A stretch of 64,000 nt of DNA from Glutinoglossum americanum (Eukaryota > Ascomycota > Geoglossomycetes > Geoglossales > Geoglossaceae): assembly GCA_020080175.1 (NCBI GenBank), contig JAGHQL010000002.1, forward strand, positions 248,001 through 312,000, read 5' to 3'. How positions within the stretch are numbered: the first letter of the stretch is position 1; each line of letters starts with the position of its first letter. The notes beneath the pieces are model-generated. The model had not been told where the DNA came from, did not search any database, and was given only the letters and a program-made list of their open reading frames with translations. The position numbers and the translations under genes are program-made. Shown in pieces: positions 1 through 11,404 of this stretch.

Positions 1-1007
1 AAACCTCTCTTCCGATCCTCAAGATTTCCGACAGTAGTGCAGAACGTCTGGGGACCACCCCAGCAGTAACTCAGAGTTGCATATTGGCCCCGTTCTTCGT
101 CATCGGAGAGCTTCAGGCCATCTCCATCTAGAAGTTTAATGATTCGTGTTGGAAGCGGAGAAGGGGTTGGCTTCGAACACCCGCGATGATTGTTGATACA
201 ATCATCAATCCAATCCTGAGCCTGCTGAATACTCTCATCGGACGAGGGATAAATATTTTCAGGACGACCCTGGATGAATTTAGCCGCTGGATCATCTATC
301 CGCGCCATGTCAGCATGTTTAATTAGCTCTGTCTGGTAAATTGTTACTGCACCTTTATGGGCATAGAGCTCAAGAACGATCCGTTGTCTACACCCGAGGA
401 TCTCTTTGACTGCGTCTGGATTTAAAGAAGTCGAAGTAGCCTTGAAGTGGATTCTCCCGTATCCCAAGCCCCAGGTCCCGTAGTCTGTCGGTTGGGCGAG
501 AAGCGTGAAGTCCGCATCAGGGTGTTTCTCCAAAAACTTCCTGATCCTTGCTATCGAGCCGAGGAGCTTCTCAGAAACCGCTGTCCTAGGTGCATTGCTA
601 CAGCAGGTGACATTTTGGGTCGACGAATCAATACCCCAAAAAAAGGTGTAGCCACGGTCATCGAAGAACCGATTTGCCATAAAACCGCAGAATTGGCATC
701 CAGCCGCCGCTGCATTGGCAAGATCTTCTAGTCGAAATGCCCATTTTATGAAGGCCTTGCTATCCCTGTCCCTCCCTCCGTTTCGTGGGCGCGAGAAAAC
801 AGCCAGGTCCCCACTCACAGAGAAACAGACGGGGCAATGTATACCAAGCCTAGTAAGAATTTCTGCCACCCAGTCCACCTTTTGAAAGCGAACCGTGAGT
901 TCGCCCATGCCGTCGTTACTATCTAACGGAGCATAGGGAGGAGGCGCATATTTTTGGATCATCAGCTGCTCTCCGAAGTATAACAAACGGTCCAGAACCG
1001 GGTCCAT
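1..1007 (-). CDS. HET-domain (heterokaryon incompatibility) protein, 3' end beyond window
   Basis: The minus strand is open from an ATG at 1007 to the left edge, about 335 codons without a stop. The N-terminal part (MDPVLDRLLYFGEQL...) has two Cys pairs (CPVC near residue 60 and CQFC further on). Near the window edge it reaches the start of a HET domain, seen as YATLSYCWGG followed by TTVGNLEDR. In HET proteins this LSYxWG box is the first conserved block of the domain. HET proteins trigger cell death on non-self recognition between fungal strains; that role is family knowledge, not shown here. The rest of the domain and the C-terminus lie outside the window, so I cannot say whether the gene is intact. 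No intron is needed in the visible part. It is the only accessory-type gene left of ura2 and lies 12 kb from the NLR. Confidence 0.85.
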   Translation of the reverse strand, partial: MDPVLDRLLYFGEQLMIQKYAPPPYAPLDSNDGMGELTVRFQKVDWVAEILTRLGIHCPVCFSVSGDLAVFSRPRNGGRDRDSKAFIKWAFRLEDLANAAAAGCQFCGFMANRFFDDRGYTFFWGIDSSTQNVTCCSNAPRTAVSEKLLGSIARIRKFLEKHPDADFTLLAQPTDYGTWGLGYGRIHFKATSTSLNPDAVKEILGCRQRIVLELYAHKGAVTIYQTELIKHADMARIDDPAAKFIQGRPENIYPSSDESIQQAQDWIDDCINNHRGCSKPTPSPLPTRIIKLLDGDGLKLSDDEERGQYATLSYCWGGPQTFCTTVGNLEDRKRG

Positions 1008-2036
1008 GGCGGGGGGAAGATGTTAACAAGCTCTTACGGATACCAAATGGTAGGTGTAAGTGTCACAAATGCGACGAAAAATGAGAGTGTGAAGCGATAA
1101 GAGGGAAGGCGCGAAGGACGGGATGCCCAGCAGGTAGCTATATAGTCGAGGAACGCTCACAGCCCCAGGGCCGCGCACGGAAGTTTCCATCTGTTCATTG
1201 GTGGCGTACATATCACATCACAGCCCCCTGCGCCATAAGGTTCCCCTGAATGCAAACAACCCACGACGGAGTATGTATTCTATGCCGGTTATTTTCTCGC
1301 AGAGTCATCTAGCTGTGCTAATTGGGATGCGAGTTGAAAAGCGCCCTTCACGATTGATAGGAAGTATCATCGTATCGTTGTTAGAACGCAAAAGGGAAAA
1401 ACGTTCAGGAGGCCAAAGGACGGCTCGCCTTGGCCACAATGCCCTAACGCTAGGCTTTTTTAATAGCGACTAAGCTTGCTCCGGCAAGAGTGGCTGAAGC
1501 GCGGCGAATGGAAACCAGCATGTAAGGAGGCCTCGCTTAGGCTGTACTACTTGGGGGGTGAGTCTCTGCCTAGCAACGCGCAAGCAAATGTATGGTTCTT
1601 GACAAGGAAGCACGAGCGATGGCTTAGAAACGACTTTCTTCATCTGCTCAACAACCATAGTAGTTTTTTCCATGTAAACTCGTATAATATTCCAGTAATT
1701 TTATCGTGAAAAAACATCAACCCAAGTAGCAATATCTTAATATCAGAACTGTCATTTAGCTCTACTGGAAGAGCAAAATCGACAAGGCGCAATATGTCTG
1801 TTTCACAAAGGGGCATACGGTCATGGCCCCTTTGGCAATAACAGTCACGGAGTAAGATCTAAGGAATGGTGGTTTTGGTTTTTTAATACTTAAAATTTTT
1901 CGTTTTTAGCTTCGCATGTTTGGAAGAGTCTGTACTCAACGAAAAGAGGACGCCTCAACTACTGAATGATGCTCGAGGCCACATCTTTTGACCTCAATCG
2001 AGATGCAGGTCAATAATGGAGACCGAGGTGCAAGAC
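1008..2036. other. intergenic: HET upstream region and GGCT 3' flank
   Basis: No convincing gene. It holds the presumed promoter of the leftward HET gene and the 3' flank of the GGCT-like gene. Short open frames here have no recognisable family features. Confidence 0.5.
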
Positions 2037-2789
2037 TCACTCTAGGGCCTCCTCGAGAGGCACGCTACGACTGGGATGACTTTCCGCTGTATTCTCTGCC
2101 GGCCTCGCCCCAGGCGCGCTTTTCAGACGCCTCCCATTGACATCGGCTTCCTGCTGAGGCCGATAGGCGGTGTGTTTAGCAGGAACTTGCTTTGCTGGTG
2201 GGATGTATGGTCGAATGAAGCGTTGTATAAAACCCTCAGACACCCCAAGATCCGCCGCATCCGCAACGCCCAGGTTGATTCGTTCAATGTATTCTTCCCA
2301 GGGATCCCCTTCTGTGACATAGCGTGAGCTAATGTACACCAGCACGTCGTGTTCAGTCGTTTCCTTCTGTTCCTCCACTGACTCGCCTACTTGCTGCGCA
2401 TCCAGTAGCACCTTGGCAGGACCACCCTTCTTTACAATCCAGGGAACCGGTCGGCAATGCAAGACCTCCGAGGCTCTATAGAGCTGCAGTGACTTGTATT
2501 CTTTCGAGTAGCATTCACCCGCCACGCCTTCGTTCCTGTCCAGCCTCTTTTCATCCTCCCCACTCAACTCATAAACAAGACCTTCGACCCAGTCACCTTC
2601 TGATTTCACAATGTTTGCGTAGCCCCGTTCGTTGATCTGCCATAGATAGTCTAGCAGACTAGCTCGACCAATGTACTTACTGCCCGGACAGCGCCTGGCC
2701 ATCTGATCAAGTCGGAGATTGCTGCCATAGGCAAAGTAGTACTGCTCTTGTTGAATTATAGATGGTCTGGAGGGCGATTGAGAGGACAT
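2037..2789 (-). CDS. gamma-glutamylcyclotransferase-like (AIG2/GGCT fold) protein
   Basis: Single-exon, 250 aa. Starting near residue 17 it has YYFAYGSNLRLDQM, the YGSNL substrate-binding loop that defines the GGCT/AIG2 fold. GRASLLDY and a later NEGV, whose Glu is the likely general acid/base, also fit. Family members release 5-oxoproline from gamma-glutamyl peptides or related gamma-glutamyl amines. The exact substrate cannot be told from sequence. The last ~60 residues are polar and low-complexity (Pro, Ala, Arg, Glu) and look disordered. The start ATG is the first in the frame; no signal peptide is visible, so a cytosolic place is likely. It is transcribed toward the HET gene. Confidence 0.85.
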   Translation of the reverse strand: MSSQSPSRPSIIQQEQYYFAYGSNLRLDQMARRCPGSKYIGRASLLDYLWQINERGYANIVKSEGDWVEGLVYELSGEDEKRLDRNEGVAGECYSKEYKSLQLYRASEVLHCRPVPWIVKKGGPAKVLLDAQQVGESVEEQKETTEHDVLVYISSRYVTEGDPWEEYIERINLGVADAADLGVSEGFIQRFIRPYIPPAKQVPAKHTAYRPQQEADVNGRRLKSAPGARPAENTAESHPSRSVPLEEALE

Positions 2790-3912
2790 GTTTTGGATGA
2801 CGGTGGTGGCAGAATCTGGTTCTAAAAATTGAGGTTAAGCAAGAAGTGTCGCTAAAAGTTGGGTGGGGAAAGTCTTATCCTTGCAGCCCCACCGCATCAT
2901 CTCCCCTGCTATAAAACCCCCACCACCTAAGAGAAGGTACAATAGAATATCCTAGGAGGGGTCTAAAACACGCTTGCGCTAGTATCCGATCCATTAACTG
3001 AGCTATAACTCCAGTGTTGAGATTGAGGCTACCGTAAAGCAGCACAAGAAATGTCAAGCCTTCAGCGACAAGGGCTGGTACCGTGGGACAGCGGAGAAGC
3101 CGAAAAATCAAGGTATCCCTACCGCGCCCGGCAATCTAGGAGAGCATCAAAAACATCTAAAATATTACGGCGGAAAGTGGTGAGATGTCTTTCGGTAACA
3201 CGTCCTCAAGCCGCTGCTCTATCGCTCATGTGTGTGCTAATACATGTTTGCAAGTAAGCATGGAAATTGTTTTATCAAAGCCGAACACCCACACATATCC
3301 TTTCTAAGTTCTAGGAGGCCAGGCATCCACTCCAACGTTCAGAAAACGCCCACATGCGGAGGCCGGGCAGGGGGCTAGGGTGACCGAGTTAGAGTCTCGG
3401 AGCTACGAAAGCGCCACAAAACTAGCAGAGAATTAAAAAAAAAAAGGGACCGCGGTCCACCGGGGCGATTTCACCGTGGGTCAATAGATTATAGAAGGTA
3501 ATATTTTCGGACGGCAAACGGCGAGAGAAGGGAGATCAAGTGCCCTATTCTCAAATGAGAGCAGTCCCAGAAAAGGCGAGAGAATCTAAATATTTTGGTG
3601 GAGCCATAAGGCTGAATGTTTATATATACTAATCCAAATCGTCTCCTGTTAATTTTTGTTCTCGATAGCTTTAATATCTTTCTAGATGAGGAGGATGGTG
3701 GGGGTCTGCTTGAATCCTATAATGAAAGCGTGGGACGAAGGGCCTAAAGCACTGAGTAAAGTTAGCGCAAGGGCGTTCACGGTAATAGGAATACCCCTAT
3801 GTGAGAAACATTCCCTTTTGCGCGATATGAGGCATTATTAAATAAAGACCTCGCTTATTGCTTCGCTCAAATTAATTCATAGAGATACTCGTTTAACTAA
3901 TGAAATTTCAGC
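2790..3912. other. intergenic between GGCT-like gene and tRNA-Gln
   Basis: Gene-free as far as I can see. It contains a perfect 12-bp palindrome, GGACCGCGGTCC, at 3447-3458 directly after an A-run, and AT-rich stretches just before the tRNA. Open frames here are short and lack family features. Confidence 0.5.
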
Positions 3913-3993
3913 GGTCAGGTGGTGTAGGGGTTAGCACGTGTGGTTCTGACAAATTGGATTCCACTCGACCTGGGTTCGATTCCCAGCCCGACC
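3913..3993 (+). tRNA. tRNA-Gln(CUG) with short intron
   Basis: The fold is clear: acceptor 3913-3919 with 3987-3993 (one A-C mismatch at the fifth pair), D arm 3922-3937, anticodon stem 3939-3943 with 3961-3965, and T arm 3970-3986 with a consensus B box (GGTTCGATTCC). Anticodon CTG is at 3946-3948. The anticodon loop is 10 nt too long, so I infer a canonical intron of about 10 nt after position 37 (roughly 3950-3959). The lowest anticodon-stem pair is T-T. A long T run follows, as expected for Pol III. The A-C and T-T mismatches leave a small chance that it is a weak or diverged copy. Confidence 0.88.
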
Positions 3994-4008
3994 TTTATTT
4001 TTTTTTTT
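3994..4008 (+). terminator. Pol III terminator of tRNA-Gln
   Basis: A TTTA followed by 11 T residues lies directly after the discriminator base of tRNA-Gln, the usual Pol III stop signal. Confidence 0.8.
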
Positions 4009-4315
4009 GCGTAATTTCCTTTTTTTTTGGTACCACGTGGCTGTCGCGAGGATGATCTGATTCCCGCGTTTGTGCGCTAAACCGTTGACCGCGGATATGA
4101 TCTATTGTGCCCCTCCACCCCACGTCATCGCGTCATGCGTCCCGCTATTGGCTAGACTGAAAACTGTGAAAAATACACATTTACTCTAAAAACACAAATA
4201 GCTTGACAAACCAAAAACTGTACATCCCACGCCCAGAGTGGAAGAGCCTAGCCGGCGGTGGTTATTTCCCGCCTTTTAACTTCCTGGAGTAACATACACT
4301 GTGAATTGGGTTCAG
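4009..4315 (+). promoter_or_regulatory. ura2 5' region with CACGTG box
   Basis: This 307-bp spacer between the tRNA terminator and the ura2 start holds a perfect E-box CACGTG at 4034-4039. Fungal bHLH factors bind such sites, but which factor is unknown. The ura2 promoter must overlap the tRNA neighbourhood. Confidence 0.4.
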
Positions 4316-7300
4316 ATGGCTTCGTCAACTTCTTCGGAGACACTAAAAACTCTACAGCAATCGACGTCCTCACAACTACCGGAGCCGCCGCTACGCACAA
4401 CGCTGGGTGTACTGTCCCCTGCTGCCCCAATCTCAACATCTGGGGTTGCGTTAGATGGCGACCATAGCCCCATATCCCAATCTAATTGCCCGTCAAAGGG
4501 ACTTGAGAATGGCGCTCCAAATTCTTCACAGCCTTCTGGGCATGAGAATTCACATGGTAGACTTATGATTCTCGAGCTTGAGGATGGAGCTGTGTATCAG
4601 GGTTACAGCTTTGGAGCTGAGAAGAGTATTGCGGGAGAACTCGTCTTCCAAACCGGAATGGTTGGCTATCCTGAGTCGGTAACAGACCCATCATATCGCG
4701 GCCAAATACTGGTTATCACATTCCCGCTAGTCGGAAATTACGGCAAGTGCTTAGCAGACTATATTTTGTTTATCCCCATTTCCAATTGCTAACATGAATT
4801 CTACCTGTAGGCGTTCCCTCACGAGAGACCATAGACGACCTGCTGCATGGTCTTCCGGCACATTTTGAAGCATCTCAGATACACACATCAGGCCTAGTGG
4901 TTGCCTCATATTCCGGAGAGGACTTCTCACACTTCCTTGCTGAATCGTCGCTTGGCACATGGCTGAAAGAGCAAGGAGTACCTGCCATGTATGGCGTTGA
5001 CACTCGAGCGCTGACTAAGAGGATACGAGAGGAGGGTAGCATGCTGGGAAGGATACTCCTTGAACGACCGAATGTGACCAATGGAGCCTTTAAAGGAACC
5101 GATGGCATATCGAATGATGCTGGAATCTGGAGGACGAACTTTGAAGAAATCGACTGGGTGAATCCGAACGAGAAGAACCTGGTAGCCGAAGGTAATTCCC
5201 TGATATGCAAGAAAAGCAAACCAGTAAGGCTTTTTTGACTCTAGGCTTTAGTATCCTTAAAGCAGCCTCAAGTCTACTTTCCACCCAAGTCTAAGACTTT
5301 GAGACACCCCTCCGGTCGTCCACTTAGGGTTCTTTGTTTGGATGTCGGACTAAAGTACAACCAGCTGCGCTGTCTCGTCTCTCGAGGAGTAGAGGTTCAG
5401 GTAGTTCCATGGAACTACAATTTTCCTTGTCTGGCCGGGAAAGATTACGACGGGCTTTTCGTATCAAACGGTCCTGGCGACCCAGCGTTGTTATCAATTG
5501 CCACCAAGCACATTTCGGTGACCCTAGAGGAAGGGCGTGTGCCGATTTTTGGCATCTGTTTGGGTCATCAGCTTCTCGCTCGAGCGGCAGGCGCCAGCAC
5601 TAAAAAAATGAAGTTTGGAAATAGGGGACATAATATACCGTGCACGAGCAGGATTTCTGGCAGGTGCTACATTACGTCTCAGAACCACGGGTATGCCGTT
5701 GATGCCACAACTCTCCCGGAGGGCTGGGAGGAGCTTTTTGTGAATGCAAACGATGGCAGCAATGAGGGAATAAGACATATCAGTCGTCCTTACTTCAGCG
5801 TGCAGTTTCACCCAGAGAGCACGCCTGGGCCTAGAGATACCGAATTTCTATTTGATGTGTTCATTGATGCGGTCGCGAAGTGCGCGGATTCTGCAAAAAC
5901 TCTTATACAGCCAATCAGTTTCCCTGGCGGCATTGCAGCTGAGAACGAGCGCCTTCACCCAAGAGTCGATGTGAAGAAGGTGCTTGTACTTGGGAGTGGA
6001 GGCTTGAGCATTGGGCAGGCAGGGGAGTTTGACTACTCGGGGAGCCAGGCGATTAAGGCATTGAAAGAAGAAGGGATATACACTATACTTATCAATCCTA
6101 ACATCGCCACGATACAGACATCAAAGGGCCTAGCCGATAAGGTCTATTTTCTGCCAGTCACAGCGGAATTTGTACGAAAGGTTATTCGGCACGAACGTCC
6201 AGATGCAATATACGTTACCTTTGGTGGGCAGACGGCTCTTCAAGTTGGTATCCAGCTGAAAGATGAGTTTGATAGATTAGGTGTGCTGGTTCTTGGTACA
6301 CCCATTGATACTATTATCACGACTGAGGACCGTGAGCTCTTTGCAAGAAGCATGGAGTCCATTGGGGAGAAGTGCGCAAAATCAGCATCAGCAAGTTCCG
6401 TGGAAGAAGCTCTGCGCGCAGTAAAGGAGATTGGTTTCCCAGTCATTGTCCGTGCCGCATATGCTCTTGGCGGCCTTGGGAGCGGTTTTGCTGAGGATAG
6501 TGAGCAATTGGTGGACTTGTGTAACAAAGCATTTGCTGCAAGTCCGCAGGTCTTAATCGAGAGGAGTATGAAGGGTTGGAAAGAGATTGAATACGAGGTT
6601 GTCCGTGACGCCAGAGACAATTGCATAACTGTTTGCAACATGGAGAATTTTGATCCCCTAGGCATTCACACGGGTGATTCGATCGTCGTCGCTCCTTCGC
6701 AGACTCTCTCAGACGAAGATTACAACATGCTCCGTACAACCGCAGTAAATGTCATTCGCCATCTTGGAGTTGTCGGCGAGTGCAATATCCAATACGCATT
6801 GAACCCTTTCTCAAGGGAGTACTGCATCATTGAGGTTAATGCCCGACTTTCGAGGTCCTCGGCTCTTGCATCCAAAGCTACGGGGTATCCATTAGCTTTT
6901 ATTGCTGCAAAGCTAGGACTAGGAATTCCGCTCAATGAGATTTCCAACTCGGTCACAAAGGTGACTTGCGCATGCTTTGAGCCATCACTCGATTATGTGG
7001 TTGTCAAGATTCCACGGTGGGATCTTAAGAAATTCACCCGAGTCTCAACTCAGTTGAACTCTTCAATGAAGAGTGTAGGTGAAGTTATGAGCATCGGGAG
7101 AACTTTTGAGGAAGCTATTCAAAAAGCCATTCGGGCCGTCGATTTTCACAACCTCGGATTTAACGAAACGAACGCACTCATGTCCATTGATGCAGAATTG
7201 CAGACTCCATCTGATCAGCGCCTTTTTGCTCTTGCTAATGCCATGCATTCCGGCTATAGCGTTGACACAATCTGGGAAATGACAAAGATTGACAAGTGGT

Positions 7301-10300
7301 TTTTAAATAAGTTGAAAGGCTTAAGTGACTTTGCGACATTTATAAGTACCTACAATGCGACAACTATTCCTCCCGCGTTGATAAGGAAATCGAAACAATT
7401 GGGCTTTTCTGACCGACAGTTGTCAAAATTCCTGGGCTCTAATGAACTTGCCGTCCGGAGGTTGAGGGTGGAAGCGGGCATTGTGCCGGTAGTGAGGCAG
7501 ATCGATACGGTGGCGGCAGAGTTCCCAGCATTCACGAATTACCTATATCTAACTTACAATGGCATCGAACATGATATCGCTTTCGATGATCATGGAGTGA
7601 TGGTCTTGGGTTCTGGTGTCTACCGTATTGGATCTTCTGTTGAGTTTGATTGGTGTTCCGTCCGGGCTGTTCGCACCCTCAGAGACCAGAATATCAAGAC
7701 GGTGATGGTTAACTACAACCCGGAGACTGTAAGCACGGACTATGATGAGGCGGATCGATTATATTTTGAGAATATCAACCTGGAAACTGTATTGGACATC
7801 TACCAACTCGAGCAGTCAAGTGGGGTTATTATTTCTATGGGCGGACAGACGCCTAATAATATCGCACTACCACTACATCGTTTAAATGTCAAAGTCCTGG
7901 GCACATCTCCGGAGATGATCGATACTGCGGAGAATCGCTACAAGTTCTCACGAATGCTAGATAGAATCTATGTCGACCAACCGGCATGGAAGGAGCTCAC
8001 CAGCATCGATGAAGCCTTCGAGTTTTGCAAGAAGGTTAGGTACCCCGTGTTAGTGAGACCCTCATATGTTTTGTCTGGAGCTGCCATGAATACTGTCTAT
8101 TCGAAGGATGACCTGGCAAATTACCTTCAGCAAGCTGCTGATGTCTCGAGAGACCATCCTGTGGTTATCACTAAATACATAGAAAACGCGAAAGAGATCG
8201 AAATGGATGCCGTAGCTAAGCATGGCACAATGGTCGGACACTTCATCTCGGAGCATGTGGAAAATGCAGGTGTACACTCAGGCGATGCAACTCTAATATT
8301 GCCGCCCCAAGACCTCGACCCTGAGACCGTTCGAAGGATTGAGGAAGCAACAAGGAAGATTGGCAATGCCCTCAATATAACTGGGCCATTCAACATTCAA
8401 TTCATCGCTAAGGACAACGAGATCAAGGTCATTGAATGTAACGTCCGCGCTTCTAGGTCCTTCCCCTTTGTCTCGAAGGTTATGGGCGTTGACCTGATCG
8501 AGATGGCCACGAAGGCGATAATGGATGTACCCCTTACCGAGTACCCCCACACTGACATTCCAGATCATTACGTTGGAGTCAAGGTTCCGCAGTTCAGTTT
8601 CTCGCGACTCTCTGGAGCGGATCCAGTCCTTGGTGTCGAAATGGCGTCAACTGGGGAAGTTGCTGGATTTGGCCGTGACAAATATGAGGCTTACCTGAAA
8701 GCCTTGATCTCCACAGGCTTCAAACTGCCTAATAAGAACATCCTGCTGTCTATCGGCTCATATAAGGACAAAATGGAAATGCTACCATCTGTCGAGAAAC
8801 TTCACAGGATGGGATACAACCTTTTTGCAACCGCAGGGACTGCCGACTACCTCCAAGAACACGGAATACCCGTCAAATACCTGGAGGTACTAGCTGAAAC
8901 TGAGAAGAACCAAAAGTCTGAATATTCCTTGACACAGCATCTCGCCAACAACTTGATCGATCTCTATATCAATCTCCCCAGCAATAATCGTTTTAGACGA
9001 CCAGCGAATTATATGAGTCGAGGCTACCGTACCCGGAGAATGGCAGTAGACTACCACACGCCGCTGGTAACGAACGTAAAGAATGCCAAGATACTCATCG
9101 AGGCCATCGCGCGCCACTATGACTTGGAGATTTCAATGGTTGACTACCAAACGAGCCATCGCACACTCAATCTCCCGGGGCTTGTCAATGTCGCATCATT
9201 CGTACCAGGCGTGGCTTCTCGCGGTAGCCACGACTTTGAGACCGTCACTAAAACGTCTATCGCTGCGGGATTTAGTATGATTCGTGTGATACCTCTTGGG
9301 CTAGATAGCTCAGTCACAGACTCCCGAGCCCTGAAAGCCGCCCAATACAATAGTGAGCGAGGCGCCCATTGCGACTATAACTTTTCTGTTGCGGCGACTT
9401 CCACGAACTCTGAACAGATCAGCCAGATGATTAGCGAAGTTGGATCCCTATTCCTACCTTTTAATCATTTGACTGGTAATATCAGCAAAGTTGCCACTGT
9501 CGCGGAACATTTCTCGGTGTGGCCGCCAAATAAACTCATCATCACGGATGCAAAGACCACTGACCTAGCGTCTATCTTGCTGCTTGCAAGCCTCCATTCC
9601 CGAAAAGTGCACATTACAAGCGTGACCACGCAAGATGATATCAGCCTTATCGCATTGAGTAAAGAAAAGGGGCTGCGTGTTACTTGCGACGTTGCGGTCT
9701 ACTCCCTATTCTTGACGCAGGATGATTACAGCCAATGTACATTCCTCCCCACTCACAAGGACCAGAATGCACTATGGGCGCATTTGAGCATCATCGACAT
9801 TTTCTCGATAGGAAGCACCCCATACCAACTGGCACGCGAGATGAAGCAGGAATTAACCCCTGCTCTTGGGATCGCAGAAACACTCCCGCTACTCTTCACT
9901 GCTGTTGCGGAAGGCCGCTTGACAGCTGAGGATGTCACAGTGAGGTTGCACGATAACCCTAAGAGAATATTTGAGCTACATGATCAACCCGGAACGTCGG
10001 TTGAGATTGAGATTGACAGACCGTATGTCTTTCAGCCTGGCCCAGTGTGGTCGCCATTTGCTGGAAAGCAGATGAGAGGCGCTGTGCGGAGAGTTGTCTT
10101 CCAGAATAAGACTGCCTGTCTTGATGGGCAATTTGTTTCGGATGCGTCTTGGGGTAAGGATATGTCCGGTCATGTAATGCAGCCTTCATCTCCAGTCACC
10201 AGGCCACACACCCGTCCAGAGAGTCCGCAAACCAAGCGGCAATATCTCCTGAGTCCACAGCTTTCGCATCGATCAGCAGGTCAAACGAAGGTAAATGAGC

Positions 10301-11404
10301 TGCAAGCCTTACCAGCCCTTCCAGGTTCGGCAACTGTTCCTGAAGATCTTGGCCCCCCACTGTTCCCCCCTCTATCATCGGTTTCCACATCTCTTCTCGA
10401 ACTCTTACGGACATCGCCATTTAAGCAAAGACATGTGCTCTCGGTCAATCAATTCGCTCGGAGCGATCTGCATCTCCTGTTCACCGTAGCTCAAGAGATG
10501 CGCCTCGCCGTCCAGAGACAGGGGATCCTAGACGTCCTCAAGGGGAGACTACTTATGACGATGTTCTTCGAGCCTTCGACCAGGACGTCATCGTCATTCG
10601 ATGCTGCTATGCAACGACTGGGCGGTAGAACAATTGCAATTACAACCTCGCACTCGAGCGTCCAGAAAGGGGAAACGCTTCAGGACACCATTCGCACTCT
10701 TGGGTGCTACGGTGACGCAATCGTTCTACGTCACCCTGAGGAGTCTAGCGCCGCGACTGCCGCCAAGTTCTCTCCGGTCCCCATCATAAACGGTGGCAAC
10801 GGCAGCCTCGAGCATCCTACGCAGGCGTTCCTTGACCTCTTCACCATCCGTGAGGAGCTGGGCACGGTAACTGGCCTCACTATCACCTTCACAGGCGACC
10901 TCAAATACGGCAGGACCGTGCACTCCCTCGTGAAGCTCCTCCAGCACTACGATGTGCATATCCAACTCGTCTCCCCTCCCTCCCTTGTCCTCCCCGCTGA
11001 TGTCCGCCAAACGCTGGTCCGCTCCGGCCAGCTGCTCCGCGAGTCCCACGAACTGTCCCCGGAGATCGTTGCCTGCTCTGACGTCCTCTACTGCACGCGA
11101 GTGCAGAAGGAGCGCTTCGCGGATCTGGATGAGTATGAAAGGCTGAAGGACTCTTTTGTGGTCGATAATGCGGTGATGAAGCATGCGAAGGCTCAGATGA
11201 TCGTCATGCATCCCTTGCCCCGCTTGGCGGAAATTGGGGAGGAAGTGGATTTCGACCAGAGGGCGGCTTATTTCAGACAGGTTAGTTATATAATGTTAAC
11301 CCCCTAATCCCTTGGGCATTACTTTCGCTAATGCCCTTTTTACTTAGATGAGATACGGTCTCTATACCAGAATGGCGCTACTAGCCTTAATCCTAGCGCC
11401 CTAG
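4316..11404 (+). CDS. ura2: URA2-type fused carbamoyl-phosphate synthetase / aspartate transcarbamylase
   Basis: First enzyme of de novo pyrimidine synthesis: makes carbamoyl phosphate from glutamine, bicarbonate and ATP and joins it to aspartate. Exons 4316-4742, 4811-5191, 5252-11280 and 11348-11404 give 2297 aa, close to the usual ~2200-2275. Order: short variable N-terminus; CPSase small domain; class-I glutaminase with nucleophile in GICLGHQ (Cys ~372) and HPE (~456-458); two ATP-grasp synthetase halves; MGS-like allosteric region; a DHOase-like domain; ATCase with carbamoyl-phosphate loop [12 protein letters not shown] (~2040) and HPLPR near the end. The DHOase HxH metal motif is replaced ([10 protein letters not shown]), so that domain should be inactive, as in other fungal URA2 proteins. 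The start is the first ATG; an in-frame GTG lies 15 nt upstream. Intron 1 is GC-AG. The last exon restores the expected ending ([14 protein letters not shown]). UTP feedback is known for the family. Confidence 0.97.
4743..4810 (+). other. GC-AG intron 1 of ura2
   Basis: The donor is G|GCAAGT and the acceptor CTGTAG|GC. Only this GC donor restores the conserved NYGVPSRET reading of the CPSase small domain. The nearby GTGCTT at 4747 would put exon 2 in the wrong frame. Length is 68 nt. Confidence 0.88.

Noticed and set aside
10726-11211. 161-codon antisense open frame over the ATCase domain of ura2
   Set aside because: Shadow of GC-rich coding sequence; no family features and it sits wholly inside a conserved enzyme domain.
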